A DNA stretch of 64,000 nucleotides from positions 124,001 to 188,000 of the forward strand of contig NZ_JAGQCE010000001.1 of assembly GCF_024345995.1 (NCBI RefSeq), read 5' to 3'. Shown here piece after piece: positions 25,095-36,742 of this stretch. The notes beneath the pieces are model-generated. The model saw only the letters and a list, made by a program, of their open reading frames with translations. It was not told where the DNA came from and did no database searches. The position numbers were made by a program, and so were the translations under genes. Positions within the stretch are counted from its first letter, which is position 1, and each line of letters begins with the position of its first letter. Source of the stretch: Synechococcus sp. Cruz-7E5. GTDB taxonomy: Bacteria > Cyanobacteriota > Cyanobacteriia > PCC-6307 > Cyanobiaceae.

Positions 25095-25129
25095 GAGCAC
25101 CACCACAATCACCTGCCACTGATCAGCTG

Positions 25130-26503
25130 ATGCTCCACTCACCAACGTTATTGCACATTCTGGCAGCTGCTCCCTCGGATCAGGCGAATGCCCTGGACCT
25201 CCCGATCCAGGCTCAGCTGTTGTTCATCGGGATTCTGTTTCTTGGAACCCTGGCCATCAGCCGCTTCTCTCCAAAGATCGGCATACCCGCCATCCTAGGA
25301 GTGCTGCTGCTGGGCCTGTCGATCAACGTAAGCAGCCTCGACATCACCCATGCCCAGGCGGCAAACTTTCAGATGCTGGGACTGGCACTACTGTTGTTCT
25401 ATGCCGGGCTGAAGACTGATCTGGCGGCTATTCGAGGATTCTTCGAATACGGAATCATGCTCGCCGTTGGTGGTGTAGTGATTTCATCATTGCTGTTGGG
25501 TGGGTTTATCTGGATGGTGGGTTCTCCCTACGCCAGCGCCATCAGCATGGGGCGCGTTGAAGCCATTCCTCTGGGTGCGGCGATGCTGGTCGCCGCCTGC
25601 CTCGGCTCCACCGACGCGGGAGCCACCTTGAGCGTGTTGCGATCGGTGCGGCGCAAGGTTCCCATGCGACTTCAGCACCTGCTGGAGTTTGAATCCTCAG
25701 TGAATGATCCCTCTGCTCTGCTTTTCTATGGGCTGGTGGTGGGCGTCTTTGTCAGTGCCGGTGCTGCCGCCGGATCCTCCAGCCTTGAAAGCACGGTGCT
25801 CACCCAGGTCAAGATCTTTCTTCAGCAGATCGGCATCGGCCTGATGGTGGGCTTTATGTTCGGTTATATGGCTCGCTTCGTGATTAATTATCTGGTGGAA
25901 GATCGCTCCCAGCTGCTGGTCGTGGCTGTCTCGATCGCATTTGTGGTCTACGGCGTGACAACACTGTTTGGGGGTTCAGGATTCATCGCCATCTATGTGA
26001 ACGGACTGTTTCTCACCAATACCATCTATCGTTCGCCCGAGATCAATCACATCACTATCCAGGAGGTCCTTCTCCCCTTCAACACAATGACGGAGATCGC
26101 GATCTTCCTGGTCTTCGGTCTTCTGGTCTATCCCCCCGACCTGATCGATGCACTGCCGATCGGCATTCTTGCGGCTTTGGGTCTGATGCTGGTGGCACGG
26201 CCTATCAGTGTGCTGATTTTTCAGCCGTTCTCACCCTTCAGCATCAAGGAATCGTTATTGGTGTCGTGGTGCGGTCTGCGCGGCGCTGTTCCCCTCGCCC
26301 TCGCCCACGATCTCAGCCTGGCTATCCCCAGAATCCGGGGCATCGATCAATCGATCGTCGCAGAACTAAGCCATAACGTCCAGAGCATCATCTTCATCGT
26401 TGTGGTGATCAATCTTTTCATCCAGGGCATCAGCCTGCCCTATCTGGCCCGTTTCCTCGGGCTGGTACCTGCCTCCTCGGCCAGACCCGAGCTGATCTCC
26501 TAG
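25130..26503 (+). CDS. NhaP-type Na+(K+)/H+ antiporter (CPA1 family)
   Basis: A 457-residue integral membrane protein with about 12 helices. Family marks: GILFLGTLAISRFSPKIGIP, LALLLFYAGLKTD, AACLGSTDAGATLSVLRSV with the conserved Asp of the transport site, FESSVNDPSALLFYG (the ND motif), and LVSWCGLRGAVPLALA. It exchanges cytoplasmic Na+ or K+ for H+ and would support pH homeostasis and Na+-dependent uptake systems. The gene is visibly richer in A/T than its neighbours and its 3' end overlaps pyrC convergently by 4 nt. Confidence 0.88.
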   Translation: MLHSPTLLHILAAAPSDQANALDLPIQAQLLFIGILFLGTLAISRFSPKIGIPAILGVLLLGLSINVSSLDITHAQAANFQMLGLALLLFYAGLKTDLAAIRGFFEYGIMLAVGGVVISSLLLGGFIWMVGSPYASAISMGRVEAIPLGAAMLVAACLGSTDAGATLSVLRSVRRKVPMRLQHLLEFESSVNDPSALLFYGLVVGVFVSAGAAAGSSSLESTVLTQVKIFLQQIGIGLMVGFMFGYMARFVINYLVEDRSQLLVVAVSIAFVVYGVTTLFGGSGFIAIYVNGLFLTNTIYRSPEINHITIQEVLLPFNTMTEIAIFLVFGLLVYPPDLIDALPIGILAALGLMLVARPISVLIFQPFSPFSIKESLLVSWCGLRGAVPLALAHDLSLAIPRIRGIDQSIVAELSHNVQSIIFIVVVINLFIQGISLPYLARFLGLVPASSARPELIS

Positions 26504-27570
26504 CGGGATGGAGACCTGATCTGCCAGGACATGGTTTCGCCGGCCTGAAACGGCACCAGCGGCTGGGGCGAATCTCCCTCCCCCCCCAGTTCCAGCATCA
26601 GGGGAACCTCCAGGGGCTGGCGCACCAGTTCGATCGTGCCCCCGTTGAGCGGCAGACCATAGAAGCTGGGCCCGAACACCGAAGCGAAATCTTCCAGCCG
26701 CTCCAGGACACCCTCCTGCTCAAACACCTGTGCATAACTCTCGAGCGCATGGGGCGCATTGAAGATGCCGGCGCAACCGCAGGCGGATTCCTTGGCGCTG
26801 CGCGAATGTGGGGCTGAATCGGTACCCAGGAAAAACTTCGGGTTGCCGGAGGTGGCGGCCCCCCGCAGGGCGATCCGGTGCAGTTCTCGCTTGGCCACCG
26901 GCAGGCAGTAGGCGTCAGGACGCAGTCCGCCCAGGAACATGGCGTTGCGGTTGATCTGCAGGTGGTGAGGGGTGATCGTGGCGGCCAGGGTTGGCGGTCC
27001 TCCCTCAACGAAGGCCACGGCCTCGGCGGTGGTGATGTGCTCGAAGACCACCTTCAGACCCTGGTGACGTTCCAGCAGGGGCTGAAGGTGGCGCTCGATG
27101 AACACCGCTTCTCGATCGAACACATCCACTTCGGGGTCAGTCACCTCCCCGTGGATGAGCAGAGGCATGCCGATCCGCTCCATGGTCTCCAGCACAGGCG
27201 CAATGCGGGCCGGATCGCTCACCCCGGACTCGGCGTTGGTGGTGGCCCGGGCCGGATAGAGCTTGGCAGCTGTGAAGACCCCGTCCGTGAAGCCGCGCTC
27301 CAGCTCACCGGAATCGATTGTGTCGGTCAGGTAAGCCGTCATCAGGGGCTCGAATTCGTCGCTTTCAGCCGCCGCCGCCAGGATGCGCTCGCGGTAGGAG
27401 GCTGCGGCCGCTGCCGTGGTGATCGGTGGCAGCAGGTTGGGCATCACGATCGCCCGACGGAACACACGGGCCGTACTCGGGACCACGGCCCGCAACATCG
27501 CCCCATCGCGCAGGTGCACATGCCAGTCGTCTGGTCGGCGGATCAACAGTCGGTCAGGAAGGGCCGCCAT
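26500..27570 (-). CDS. pyrC: Dihydroorotase, type II
   Basis: A 356-residue zinc amidohydrolase closing carbamoyl aspartate to dihydroorotate. Metal ligands are in DDWHVHLRD (H17, H19); the carboxylated Lys is in FTAAKLYPARATTN; HGEVTDPEVDVFDREAVF and FEHITTAEAV carry further His; GTDSAPHSRSAKESACGCAG contains the catalytic Asp. This is the genuine catalytic enzyme, unlike the degenerate homolog at 61933-63207. It lies near the pyrFE fusion, with the antiporter gene between. Confidence 0.95.
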   Translation of the reverse strand: MAALPDRLLIRRPDDWHVHLRDGAMLRAVVPSTARVFRRAIVMPNLLPPITTAAAAASYRERILAAAAESDEFEPLMTAYLTDTIDSGELERGFTDGVFTAAKLYPARATTNAESGVSDPARIAPVLETMERIGMPLLIHGEVTDPEVDVFDREAVFIERHLQPLLERHQGLKVVFEHITTAEAVAFVEGGPPTLAATITPHHLQINRNAMFLGGLRPDAYCLPVAKRELHRIALRGAATSGNPKFFLGTDSAPHSRSAKESACGCAGIFNAPHALESYAQVFEQEGVLERLEDFASVFGPSFYGLPLNGGTIELVRQPLEVPLMLELGGEGDSPQPLVPFQAGETMSWQIRSPSR

Positions 27571-27624
27571 GGAGCCGGTGCCGCGCGCAGACCTCCCATT
27601 CTCCGCCGCTGCGGTCGGCTCTGC

Positions 27625-29091
27625 TCAGAGGTAGATCTCTTCGTGCTGGTAGGCGATGCGTGACGTGGGGTGCGTACCGAAGATCGCGGAAAGCAGCAAC
27701 AGGATGCCGATCCGGCCCACGAACATTCCCACCATCAGCACCAGCTGGCCCCAGCGGTTCAGCTCTGCGGTGACCCCCACATCAAGGCCCACAGTGGCGA
27801 AGGCGGAGATGCAGGTGAACAACTTCTCCAGAAAGGAGAACGACTGGCCGTCGCTGCCGACGGCACGATCAAGAACCAGCACCAGGGCCATCAGCAGTAC
27901 GAACAGCAAGGAGGCCAGGGTCACCCCCACTGCCCGCAGCACCACCTTGTCGGAGATGGCCCGGCGTCGGATCACCACGGTGTCCTCACCCCTGAGGGTG
28001 GAGCGGGTGGCCGCCACCAGGCTGGCGAAGGTGGTGGTCTTGATGCCACCGCCAGTGCCCCCGGGACTGGCGCCGATGAACATCAGCGTCATGATCAGCA
28101 GCAGACCTGCTTCAGAGATTGCATCCACCGAAAGGGGCACGGTGTTGAAGCCGGCGGTACGGGTGCTCACCGACTGAAAGATCACCACCTGCAGCTGCTG
28201 CCACCAGGTCAGGGTCGGGAGTCCACTGGAGCGGGTGAAGTGCTCGGTGAACAGCAACCCCGCCGCACCGATCACGATCAGGCCGATCGTGCAGCGCAAC
28301 ACCAGACGGGTGTGCAGGCTGAAACTGCGAATCAGCCGCACCTTGAAGCGTTTCTGCCACAGGTCGTTCGTGACCCTGTAGCCGATCCCTCCCGTGACGA
28401 TCATCACCATGATCACCAGGTTCACGACCGGATTGGCCCTGTAGCCCATCAGGCTGTCGCTCCAGAGCCCGAAGCCGGCGTTGTTGTAGGCGCTGATGCA
28501 GTGGAAGAGAGCGGCCCAGAGCCTCTCGCGCGGCACGGCGATGTCACGAAAGCCGACGGTGAAGAGCACGAGAGTGCCCATGCCGATCACCCAGGCTGCG
28601 GTGATCAGGATCGAGTGAAACGTGTTGCCGATGCCGCCCACGCCGAACTCGTCCATGGCCCGGCCGCGATCAAGCCGGCGCCTCAGGCGCGAGCCCCGTT
28701 GCACAAAGCCCTGCAGAAAGGTGGTGATGGCCATCAACCCCAGGCCACCGGTGAGGATAAGTAGGGCCAGCAGCACCTGCCCGGGGAAGGTGAGATCCTT
28801 GCCCACATCCACCACCGACAGCCCTGTCACGGTGATGGCGGAAATCACCGTGAACAGGGCCTCCCACAGCCCGACGCTATCGCTGGAGAAGACGGGCTGG
28901 GCCATCAGAACCGTGCCCACTGCGATCACCAGAAGGCCGGTGAGCACGGTGAACTGGGGAACAGTCAGGCGTGAGCGTCGTTGCTGGAAGCGTTCCAGCA
29001 GCTCGCGGATGGGATTTGGGCTCGTGCTGGTGGATGGACTGAAGGGGGAACTGGCGCTGCCTGGCACCCATCGATTCCGCAGAGAGCCCAT
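27625..29091 (-). CDS. ktrB: KtrB/TrkH-type potassium transporter
   Basis: A 488-residue K+ translocating subunit built from four membrane-pore-membrane repeats. The four selectivity regions are visible: ISAITVTGLSVV, ISAYNNAGFGLW, SVSTRTAGFNTV and ISAFATVGLDVG. Also IGASPGGTGGGIKTTT (third-repeat loop) and the C-terminal YQHEEIYL are typical for KtrB. It normally works with the cytoplasmic RCK ring KtrA, which is not in this window. It is upstream of pyrC on the same strand and divergent from the amino-acid ABC transporter. Confidence 0.9.
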   Translation of the reverse strand: MGSLRNRWVPGSASSPFSPSTSTSPNPIRELLERFQQRRSRLTVPQFTVLTGLLVIAVGTVLMAQPVFSSDSVGLWEALFTVISAITVTGLSVVDVGKDLTFPGQVLLALLILTGGLGLMAITTFLQGFVQRGSRLRRRLDRGRAMDEFGVGGIGNTFHSILITAAWVIGMGTLVLFTVGFRDIAVPRERLWAALFHCISAYNNAGFGLWSDSLMGYRANPVVNLVIMVMIVTGGIGYRVTNDLWQKRFKVRLIRSFSLHTRLVLRCTIGLIVIGAAGLLFTEHFTRSSGLPTLTWWQQLQVVIFQSVSTRTAGFNTVPLSVDAISEAGLLLIMTLMFIGASPGGTGGGIKTTTFASLVAATRSTLRGEDTVVIRRRAISDKVVLRAVGVTLASLLFVLLMALVLVLDRAVGSDGQSFSFLEKLFTCISAFATVGLDVGVTAELNRWGQLVLMVGMFVGRIGILLLLSAIFGTHPTSRIAYQHEEIYL

Positions 29092-29161
29092 TATCAGCCC
29101 GGGTTAGCGGCATGTCCGTGGCAGAGCTGGCAAACTGCGCCCACTGCTTTGCTTCCGGTTG

Positions 29162-30232
29162 ATGCAACCCTCGCCCCGCTGGCTCCTCACCCTGCCCTTG
29201 CTGTTGGCCTTCACCCTCAGTGGTTGCGCCGACGAAAGTGGCAGCGGAGGCGGTGTTCAGAGCATCAAGCTCTCCACCATCCGAGGTCGCGACAAGCTGG
29301 TCTGCGGCGTGGACGGGAAGCTGCCAGGCTTCAGCTTCCTCGGCCCCGATGGCACCTACAGCGGACTCGATGCAGACACCTGCCGCGCTGTGGCGGCGGC
29401 TGTGCTGGGTGACCCAGCCAAGGTGGAGTACCGCGACCTCAACTCCAGTGAGCGCTTCGCGGCCCTGGCCAGCGGTGAGGTGGACATGCTGGCCCGCAAC
29501 ACCACCATGACCCTGAGTCGCGATTCGGCCGGAGGCAACGGCATTTCGTTCGGTCCCACCACCTTTTATGACGGTCAGGGGGTGATGGTGCCTGTGGCCA
29601 GCGGGGCCCAGACCCTCAAGGATCTCGACGGCAAACCGATCTGCGTGGAGAGCGGCACCACCACCGAACTCAACCTGGCCGATCGCATGCGGGAGCAGGG
29701 CATCGCCTACACCCCGCTCAAGTTCCAGACCGGCGATCAGACCTACGCGGCTTACCTGGGCGGCCGTTGCGTCGCCGTCACCAGCGACCGCTCCCAGCTG
29801 GCAGCCAAGCGCAGCAGCTTCCCCAAACCCGATGAGCACATCCTTCTGCCGGAGGTGATGAGCAAGGAGCCCCTCACCCCCGCCAGCGTCAATGGCGACC
29901 CAGCCTGGGCCGATGCCATGCGCTGGGCCGTGTTCGCCCTTTTCCAGGCTGAGGAGCTGGGCATCACCAAGGCCAATGTGGCAGCCAAGGTGGCGGAGGC
30001 CAAGGCCAACAAGAACCTGGCCGACCTGCGTCGCTTCCTGGGGGTGGAGGGTGATTTCGGCAAGCAACTGGGTCTGCCGGCCGACTTCGTTCCCAAGACG
30101 ATCGCAGCGGTTGGCAACTACGGCGAAATCTTTGAGCGCAACGTGGGCAGCGGCTCCCCGCTCAAGCTCGAGCGGGCCGAGAACCGCCTCTGGAACCAGG
30201 GTGGTCTGATCTATTCGCCGCCCTTCCGTTGA
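29162..30232 (+). CDS. Polar amino-acid ABC transporter substrate-binding lipoprotein
   Basis: A 356-residue periplasmic binding protein. The signal ends in a lipobox LSGC (C22). The body has RDKLVCGVDGKLPGFSFLGP, YSGLDADTCRAVAAAVLGDP and NTTMTLSRDSAGGNGISFGP, then GTTTELNLADRMR, matching the AapJ/BztA/NatF group for glutamate, aspartate, glutamine and neutral amino acids. ATG 29162 is chosen over TTG 29159. First gene of a four-gene rightward operon (binding protein, two permeases, ATPase). Confidence 0.9.
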   Translation: MQPSPRWLLTLPLLLAFTLSGCADESGSGGGVQSIKLSTIRGRDKLVCGVDGKLPGFSFLGPDGTYSGLDADTCRAVAAAVLGDPAKVEYRDLNSSERFAALASGEVDMLARNTTMTLSRDSAGGNGISFGPTTFYDGQGVMVPVASGAQTLKDLDGKPICVESGTTTELNLADRMREQGIAYTPLKFQTGDQTYAAYLGGRCVAVTSDRSQLAAKRSSFPKPDEHILLPEVMSKEPLTPASVNGDPAWADAMRWAVFALFQAEELGITKANVAAKVAEAKANKNLADLRRFLGVEGDFGKQLGLPADFVPKTIAAVGNYGEIFERNVGSGSPLKLERAENRLWNQGGLIYSPPFR

Positions 30233-31218
30233 GCGCCACCCTCGAGCGAATCCCCTGGTGGCGTGACCGCCGGGTAGTGCCCTGGATCGTTCAGGCGGTG
30301 GTGGGCCTGGCACTGCTCCTGGTGATCACCCTGCTGGTCGGCAACCTGGTGCGCAACCTCACTGCCGCCGGGCTGTTGCTGAGCTGGCGCTGGCTGGGCC
30401 AGCCGGCCAGCTTCGATGTGGCCGAGAGCCTGATCCCGTTTGATGCCTCGATGCCCTACTGGCGGGCCCTGCTGGTGGGATTGGTCAACAGTCTGCGAGT
30501 GATTCTGGTGGGACTGGTGGGGGCCACCCTGCTGGGTACGGCCATGGGTATGGCCTCCTTCAGCGGCAATGGCCTGCTGCGGCGGCTGGCCCGGGTGTAC
30601 GTGGAGTTGATCCGCAACATCCCCTTGCTGCTGCAGCTGTTGTTCTGGTATTTCGTGGTGTTCCTGGCCCTCCCCAACGGCACCGCCGCCTTTCAGCTGC
30701 CCGGCATCGTGCTCTCGAAGTCGGGGCTGTATCTGGCCTGGTTCGCCCAGGGCCTCAGCTGGCAAGGCCCGGAGCTGGTCAATGGGGTATGGCAGGCACC
30801 ACTGCGCCTTTCGGTGGAGTTCACAGCCCTGCTCACCGGCCTGATCACCTACACCGGCGCGTTCGTGGCCGAGGTGGTGCGGGGCGGCATCGCCTCTGTG
30901 CCGAAGGGCCAGTGGGAGGCGGCCACCTCACTGGGCCTGCACTGGAGCGCCAGCATGCGCTCTGTGGTGCTGCCCCAGGCCCTGCGGGTGATCGTGCCGG
31001 GTCTGAACAGCCAGTACATCTCCCTGGCCAAGAACTCCTCCCTGGCGGTGGCCGTGGGGTATGTGGATCTGTACTCCGTGTCGGAGACCACCCTCAACCA
31101 GACCGGACGGGCCCTGGAGGTGTTTCTGCTGCTTCTGGGCTCGTACCTGATCATCGATCTGCTGATCTCCGCTGTGATGAACGGCGTGAATCAGCTGGTG
31201 CAGATCCGGGAGCGCTGA
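30229..31218 (+). CDS. Amino-acid ABC transporter permease (AapQ/BztB-like)
   Basis: A 329-residue inner-membrane permease starting at TTG 30229, overlapping the binding-protein stop by 4 nt. Residues about 20-45 form the first helix; a long periplasmic segment follows, as in AapQ. The cytoplasmic EAA loop is clear: EVVRGGIASVPKGQWEAATS then LGLHWSASMRSVVLPQALRV. It pairs with the downstream permease to form the membrane channel of the same importer. Confidence 0.9.
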   Translation: MSATLERIPWWRDRRVVPWIVQAVVGLALLLVITLLVGNLVRNLTAAGLLLSWRWLGQPASFDVAESLIPFDASMPYWRALLVGLVNSLRVILVGLVGATLLGTAMGMASFSGNGLLRRLARVYVELIRNIPLLLQLLFWYFVVFLALPNGTAAFQLPGIVLSKSGLYLAWFAQGLSWQGPELVNGVWQAPLRLSVEFTALLTGLITYTGAFVAEVVRGGIASVPKGQWEAATSLGLHWSASMRSVVLPQALRVIVPGLNSQYISLAKNSSLAVAVGYVDLYSVSETTLNQTGRALEVFLLLLGSYLIIDLLISAVMNGVNQLVQIRER

Positions 31219-31222
31219 GTCG

Positions 31223-32506
31223 ATGACCTCCATCCAACCCGGACCGGAGTCCGGAACCAACCAACCCCTGCGCCCTGCCAGGCCGGCACCGGAGTCGGTT
31301 CAGCCCAGCTGGGCAGGTGCCCTGCGCCAGGAACTGTTCGCCAGCCGCACCGATGGCCTGGTTTCGGTGCTGCTGATCCTGGTGATCCTGGCTGCAGCGC
31401 TGGGGCTGCTGCGCTGGGCGCTCGCTCAGGCCCAGTGGGCCGTGATCCAGGCCAACACCAGCCTGTTCGCCATCGGGCGCTACCCCATCCAGCAGCAGTG
31501 GCGCCTCTGGCTGCTGGTTGTGCTGGTGGCAGGCCTCAGCGGCGTGAGCTGGGGCTTGCTGCGGGCTTTTCCGCGGGCTGATCGCAGCGGCGAGATCTGG
31601 CCATTCAACGACCGGCTGGCGGTGGTGCTGCTTGGTTTCCTGGCTGCCTGGCTGCCGGCGGCCCTGGCGCTGGGTCTTCCCCTGCAACTGCGCTGGTGGG
31701 TGATCACTGCCCTGCTGGTGACCATGCGCTGCCTGGCTGGCTCCTGGGGGCGGAGCTTGCCTTCGCGGCTGGTGAGACTGGTGCCCCTGAGCTGGCCGTT
31801 GCTCTACCTGTTCGGCATGGTGCTGATCGCCGGCGGACTGGGCATTCCCCGGGTGCCGCCGTCTGAGTGGGGCGGGCTGCTGCTCACCTTGCTGATGGCC
31901 AGCTTCGCGATCCTGCTCAGCTTTCCGATCGGCGTGGTGGTGGCCCTGGGGCGCCGCAGCAGCCTGCCGTTGCTGCGCTGGAGCTCGGTGCTCTACATCG
32001 AGTTCATCCGCGGAGCCCCGCTGATCACCCTGCTATTCCTTGGCCAGAACATCCTGGGCTACATGCTCCCCGGCGGCTGGGCTCCGGACCGGGTCTGGCG
32101 GGCCGCCTGGGTGCTCACTTTATTCTGCGGCGCTTACCTGGCCGAGGCGGTGCGCGCCGGCCTCACTGCCGTTCCCCCCGGCCAGCTGGAAGCGGCCCGT
32201 TCTCTGGGCCTCTCGATGCCCCTGGCCCTGCAGCGGGTGGTGCTGCCCCAGGCCCTGCGCATTGCCCTGCCGGCCGCCGTGGGGCAGTTCATCTCCCTGC
32301 TGCAGGACACCACCCTGCTGTCGCTGATCGGCTTGCTCGATCTGCTCGGCACCGCCCGAACCGTGATGGCCAATCCCGAGTTTCTGGGCAAGAACGCCGA
32401 GGTGTATCTCACCCTGGCTGTGCTGTTCTGGTGCTGTTGCGCAGCCCTCGGGCTGGGCAGCCGGGCCCTGGAGCGCCGCCTCGATCCCACCCATTCCCCC
32501 GTCTGA
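31223..32506 (+). CDS. Amino-acid ABC transporter permease (AapM/BztC-like)
   Basis: A 427-residue permease, longer than the first one, as in AapM/BztC. After an extended N-terminal region with several helices, the conserved part reads YIEFIRGAPLITLLFLGQNI and the EAA loop GLTAVPPGQLEAARSLGLSM then PLALQRVVLPQALRI. The gene begins 4 nt after the first permease and ends 3 nt before the ATPase start. Confidence 0.9.
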   Translation: MTSIQPGPESGTNQPLRPARPAPESVQPSWAGALRQELFASRTDGLVSVLLILVILAAALGLLRWALAQAQWAVIQANTSLFAIGRYPIQQQWRLWLLVVLVAGLSGVSWGLLRAFPRADRSGEIWPFNDRLAVVLLGFLAAWLPAALALGLPLQLRWWVITALLVTMRCLAGSWGRSLPSRLVRLVPLSWPLLYLFGMVLIAGGLGIPRVPPSEWGGLLLTLLMASFAILLSFPIGVVVALGRRSSLPLLRWSSVLYIEFIRGAPLITLLFLGQNILGYMLPGGWAPDRVWRAAWVLTLFCGAYLAEAVRAGLTAVPPGQLEAARSLGLSMPLALQRVVLPQALRIALPAAVGQFISLLQDTTLLSLIGLLDLLGTARTVMANPEFLGKNAEVYLTLAVLFWCCCAALGLGSRALERRLDPTHSPV

Positions 32507-32509
32507 GCC

Positions 32510-33253
32510 ATGCCGTCCACCCAGCCGATGATCGAGGCCCGTGGGGTGCAGAAGTGGTACCCCAATGGCTTCCACGCCCTGCGCGGCGTCGATCTGAGCG
32601 TGTCGAAGGGGGAAGTGGTGGTGATCATGGGGCCATCGGGCTCCGGCAAGAGCACCTTCATCCGTACCTTCAACGCCCTTGAGGAATTCCAGGAAGGTTC
32701 CATCAGCGTTGATGGGATCGCCCTCTCCAACGACCTGCGCAACATCGATGCGATCCGCTGCGACACCGGCATGGTGTTTCAGCAGTTCAACCTCTTCCCC
32801 CACCTCACCGTGCTGGAGAACCTCAGCCTGGCCCCGGTGGTGGTGCGCAAGCGGCGGCGAACTGAGGTGGAAACCCAGGCGATGGCCCTGCTGGAGCGTG
32901 TCGGCATTGCCGAGCAGGCCAGCAAGTACCCAGGCCAGCTTTCGGGCGGCCAGCAGCAGCGGGTGGCGATTGCCCGCTCCCTCTGCATGGAACCGAGGAT
33001 CCTGCTCTTCGATGAACCCACCAGTGCCCTGGATCCGGAGATGGTGGGCGAGGTGCTGGAGGTGATGCGCGGCCTGGCCGCCGACGGCATGACCATGGTG
33101 GTGGTGACCCATGAAATGGGCTTCGCCCGCGAAGTGGCCCACCGGGTGGTGCTGATGTCGGAAGGCCAGATCGTCGAGGAGGCCGCTCCTGAAGCGTTCT
33201 TCACCAACCCCCAGCACGAGCGCAGCCGCCAGTTCCTGGCCCAGATTCTCTGA
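32510..33253 (+). CDS. Amino-acid ABC transporter ATP-binding protein (AapP/BztD-like)
   Basis: A 247-residue ATPase with Walker A GPSGSGKS, signature [15 protein letters not shown], Walker [15 protein letters not shown] and switch His in [10 protein letters not shown]. It is specific to the polar amino-acid class by its [20 protein letters not shown] start and the [17 protein letters not shown] loop. Terminal gene of the four-gene operon. The organism would use this importer to recover glutamate/glutamine-type amino acids. Confidence 0.95.
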   Translation: MPSTQPMIEARGVQKWYPNGFHALRGVDLSVSKGEVVVIMGPSGSGKSTFIRTFNALEEFQEGSISVDGIALSNDLRNIDAIRCDTGMVFQQFNLFPHLTVLENLSLAPVVVRKRRRTEVETQAMALLERVGIAEQASKYPGQLSGGQQQRVAIARSLCMEPRILLFDEPTSALDPEMVGEVLEVMRGLAADGMTMVVVTHEMGFAREVAHRVVLMSEGQIVEEAAPEAFFTNPQHERSRQFLAQIL

Positions 33254-33320
33254 GGGTCCGGAGGCCTGGAGTACTTCCGAAGGCCGCAGGTTCACTTGGC
33301 CCTGATTCCGGGCTGGACTC

Positions 33321-35484
<2,164 letters not shown>

Positions 35485-35560
35485 GCAGCCACCGGTCCCT
35501 CGCGCTCCGGGGCGCCAGACCATTACGGTCATTGACGTCACTTCGGCGTTGGCGCCCCCT

Positions 35561-36298
35561 GTGCCCAGCCTTGATCTGTTTGGCCCTGCCCCCCACCTGA
35601 GCGCCGCTGCGCTGTTTGGTCAGTCATCACTCTTCGGGTTCGGCATTGCCTTCAGCCCGTTGCACATTGCTGTGGTGGTGCTGCTTCTCCTGGGAGAATC
35701 CCCGCTGAGGCGTGCCTTGGCCTTCGTGAGTGGTTGGGCCAGTGCCAATGGACTGGCGATCGTGGCCCTGATGGTGGTGGGCGACAACCTGGGCCTTGCT
35801 CTCAACCACGGAGAACGGGGCCAGGTGATCATCGATCTGGTCGGCGCGGCCGTGTTGATGGGTCTTGGCCTCTATCAACTGACTCCGGCCGCTGCAATCG
35901 GCGAGCAGGGCATGGCGATGCGTCTGATCAGTCAGCTGCCTGATTTCAGCACACCGATGCTCGCCTTGATTGGCGCGGCCAGCGCCCTGCTGACTCCAGA
36001 GAATCTGGTCTTCTATCTCAAGGAAGCCGGCTTGCTGTTGATCAATCAGCCGGGGGTCAGCACCGACCTGGAACTCACCGGTGTGTTCGTGGCGGTGGCC
36101 AGCTCATTGTTGCTGCTGCCTCCACTGGCCTGGATCGCCACAGGAGGCGGCATCCGTGTCCCCCTCAGCCGACTTGAGGGTTGGATGGAGGACCACGGCG
36201 AGTGGCTGGTCGGTGTTTTGGCCCTGTTGATCAGTGCCTATCTGATCTGGGAGGGCCTGCATGGACTCTGGTTGATGCAGGGAGCAGTACCCCTTTGA
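35561..36298 (+). CDS. GAP-family (LysE-like) membrane protein
   Basis: About 245 residues from GTG 35561; the frame is open upstream into glnB, so the start is uncertain (TTG 35549 is an alternative). It has about six transmembrane helices: IAFSPLHIAVVVLLLLGESP, RALAFVSGWASANGLAIVAL, DLVGAAVLMGLGLY, STPMLALIGAASALLTPENLVFY (with the conserved TPEN) and further ones. This resembles the GAP/Sap family of LysE-like exporters. Substrate unknown. It starts 76 nt after glnB and may share its transcript. Confidence 0.7.
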   Translation: MPSLDLFGPAPHLSAAALFGQSSLFGFGIAFSPLHIAVVVLLLLGESPLRRALAFVSGWASANGLAIVALMVVGDNLGLALNHGERGQVIIDLVGAAVLMGLGLYQLTPAAAIGEQGMAMRLISQLPDFSTPMLALIGAASALLTPENLVFYLKEAGLLLINQPGVSTDLELTGVFVAVASSLLLLPPLAWIATGGGIRVPLSRLEGWMEDHGEWLVGVLALLISAYLIWEGLHGLWLMQGAVPL

Positions 36299-36308
36299 AA
36301 AGGAGATC

Positions 36309-36710
36309 TCAGCCAGGCAGCATCACCCGGTTGATCACATGCACGATGCCGTTATCGCAGACCACATCAGCGGCATTCACGCTGGCATTTTTCACTTCGA
36401 ATGGATCGGCACGGCGGATCGGCAGCGGCGCTCCTTCCAGGGTGGTCCATTCCGGTTGGCCGAGCAGCTGCTCACGGGTGTACTGACCCGAGAGCACGTG
36501 ATACTTGAGGATCCGTGCCAGTTGAGGTGGATTCTGCACCAGGGTCTGAACGGTGCCGGGCGGCAAGGCGGCAAAGGCTTCGTCCACCGGGGCGAACACG
36601 GTGAACGGCCCCGGGCTGGCCAGGGCTTCAAGCAACCCTCCCGCCTCAACGGCAGCCAGCAGGGTCTGAAAACAGCCGGCCGCACGGGCGGTGTCGAGAA
36701 TGTCAGGCAC
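36309..36710 (-). CDS. cupS: Fasciclin-domain protein, CupS-like
   Basis: A 133-residue single fasciclin domain: [52 protein letters not shown], and the final [16 protein letters not shown], all strong FAS1 marks. No signal peptide, so it is cytoplasmic. It starts 32 nt after the CupA-like gene in the same direction. In Synechocystis the last gene of the ndhF3-ndhD3-cupA operon, cupS (sll1735), encodes a fasciclin-fold subunit of the NDH-1MS complex, so position and fold together support CupS. Confidence 0.75.
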   Translation of the reverse strand: MPDILDTARAAGCFQTLLAAVEAGGLLEALASPGPFTVFAPVDEAFAALPPGTVQTLVQNPPQLARILKYHVLSGQYTREQLLGQPEWTTLEGAPLPIRRADPFEVKNASVNAADVVCDNGIVHVINRVMLPG

Positions 36711-36742
36711 GGTGGTGGTTGACAGAGAAACGATGAATCAAC

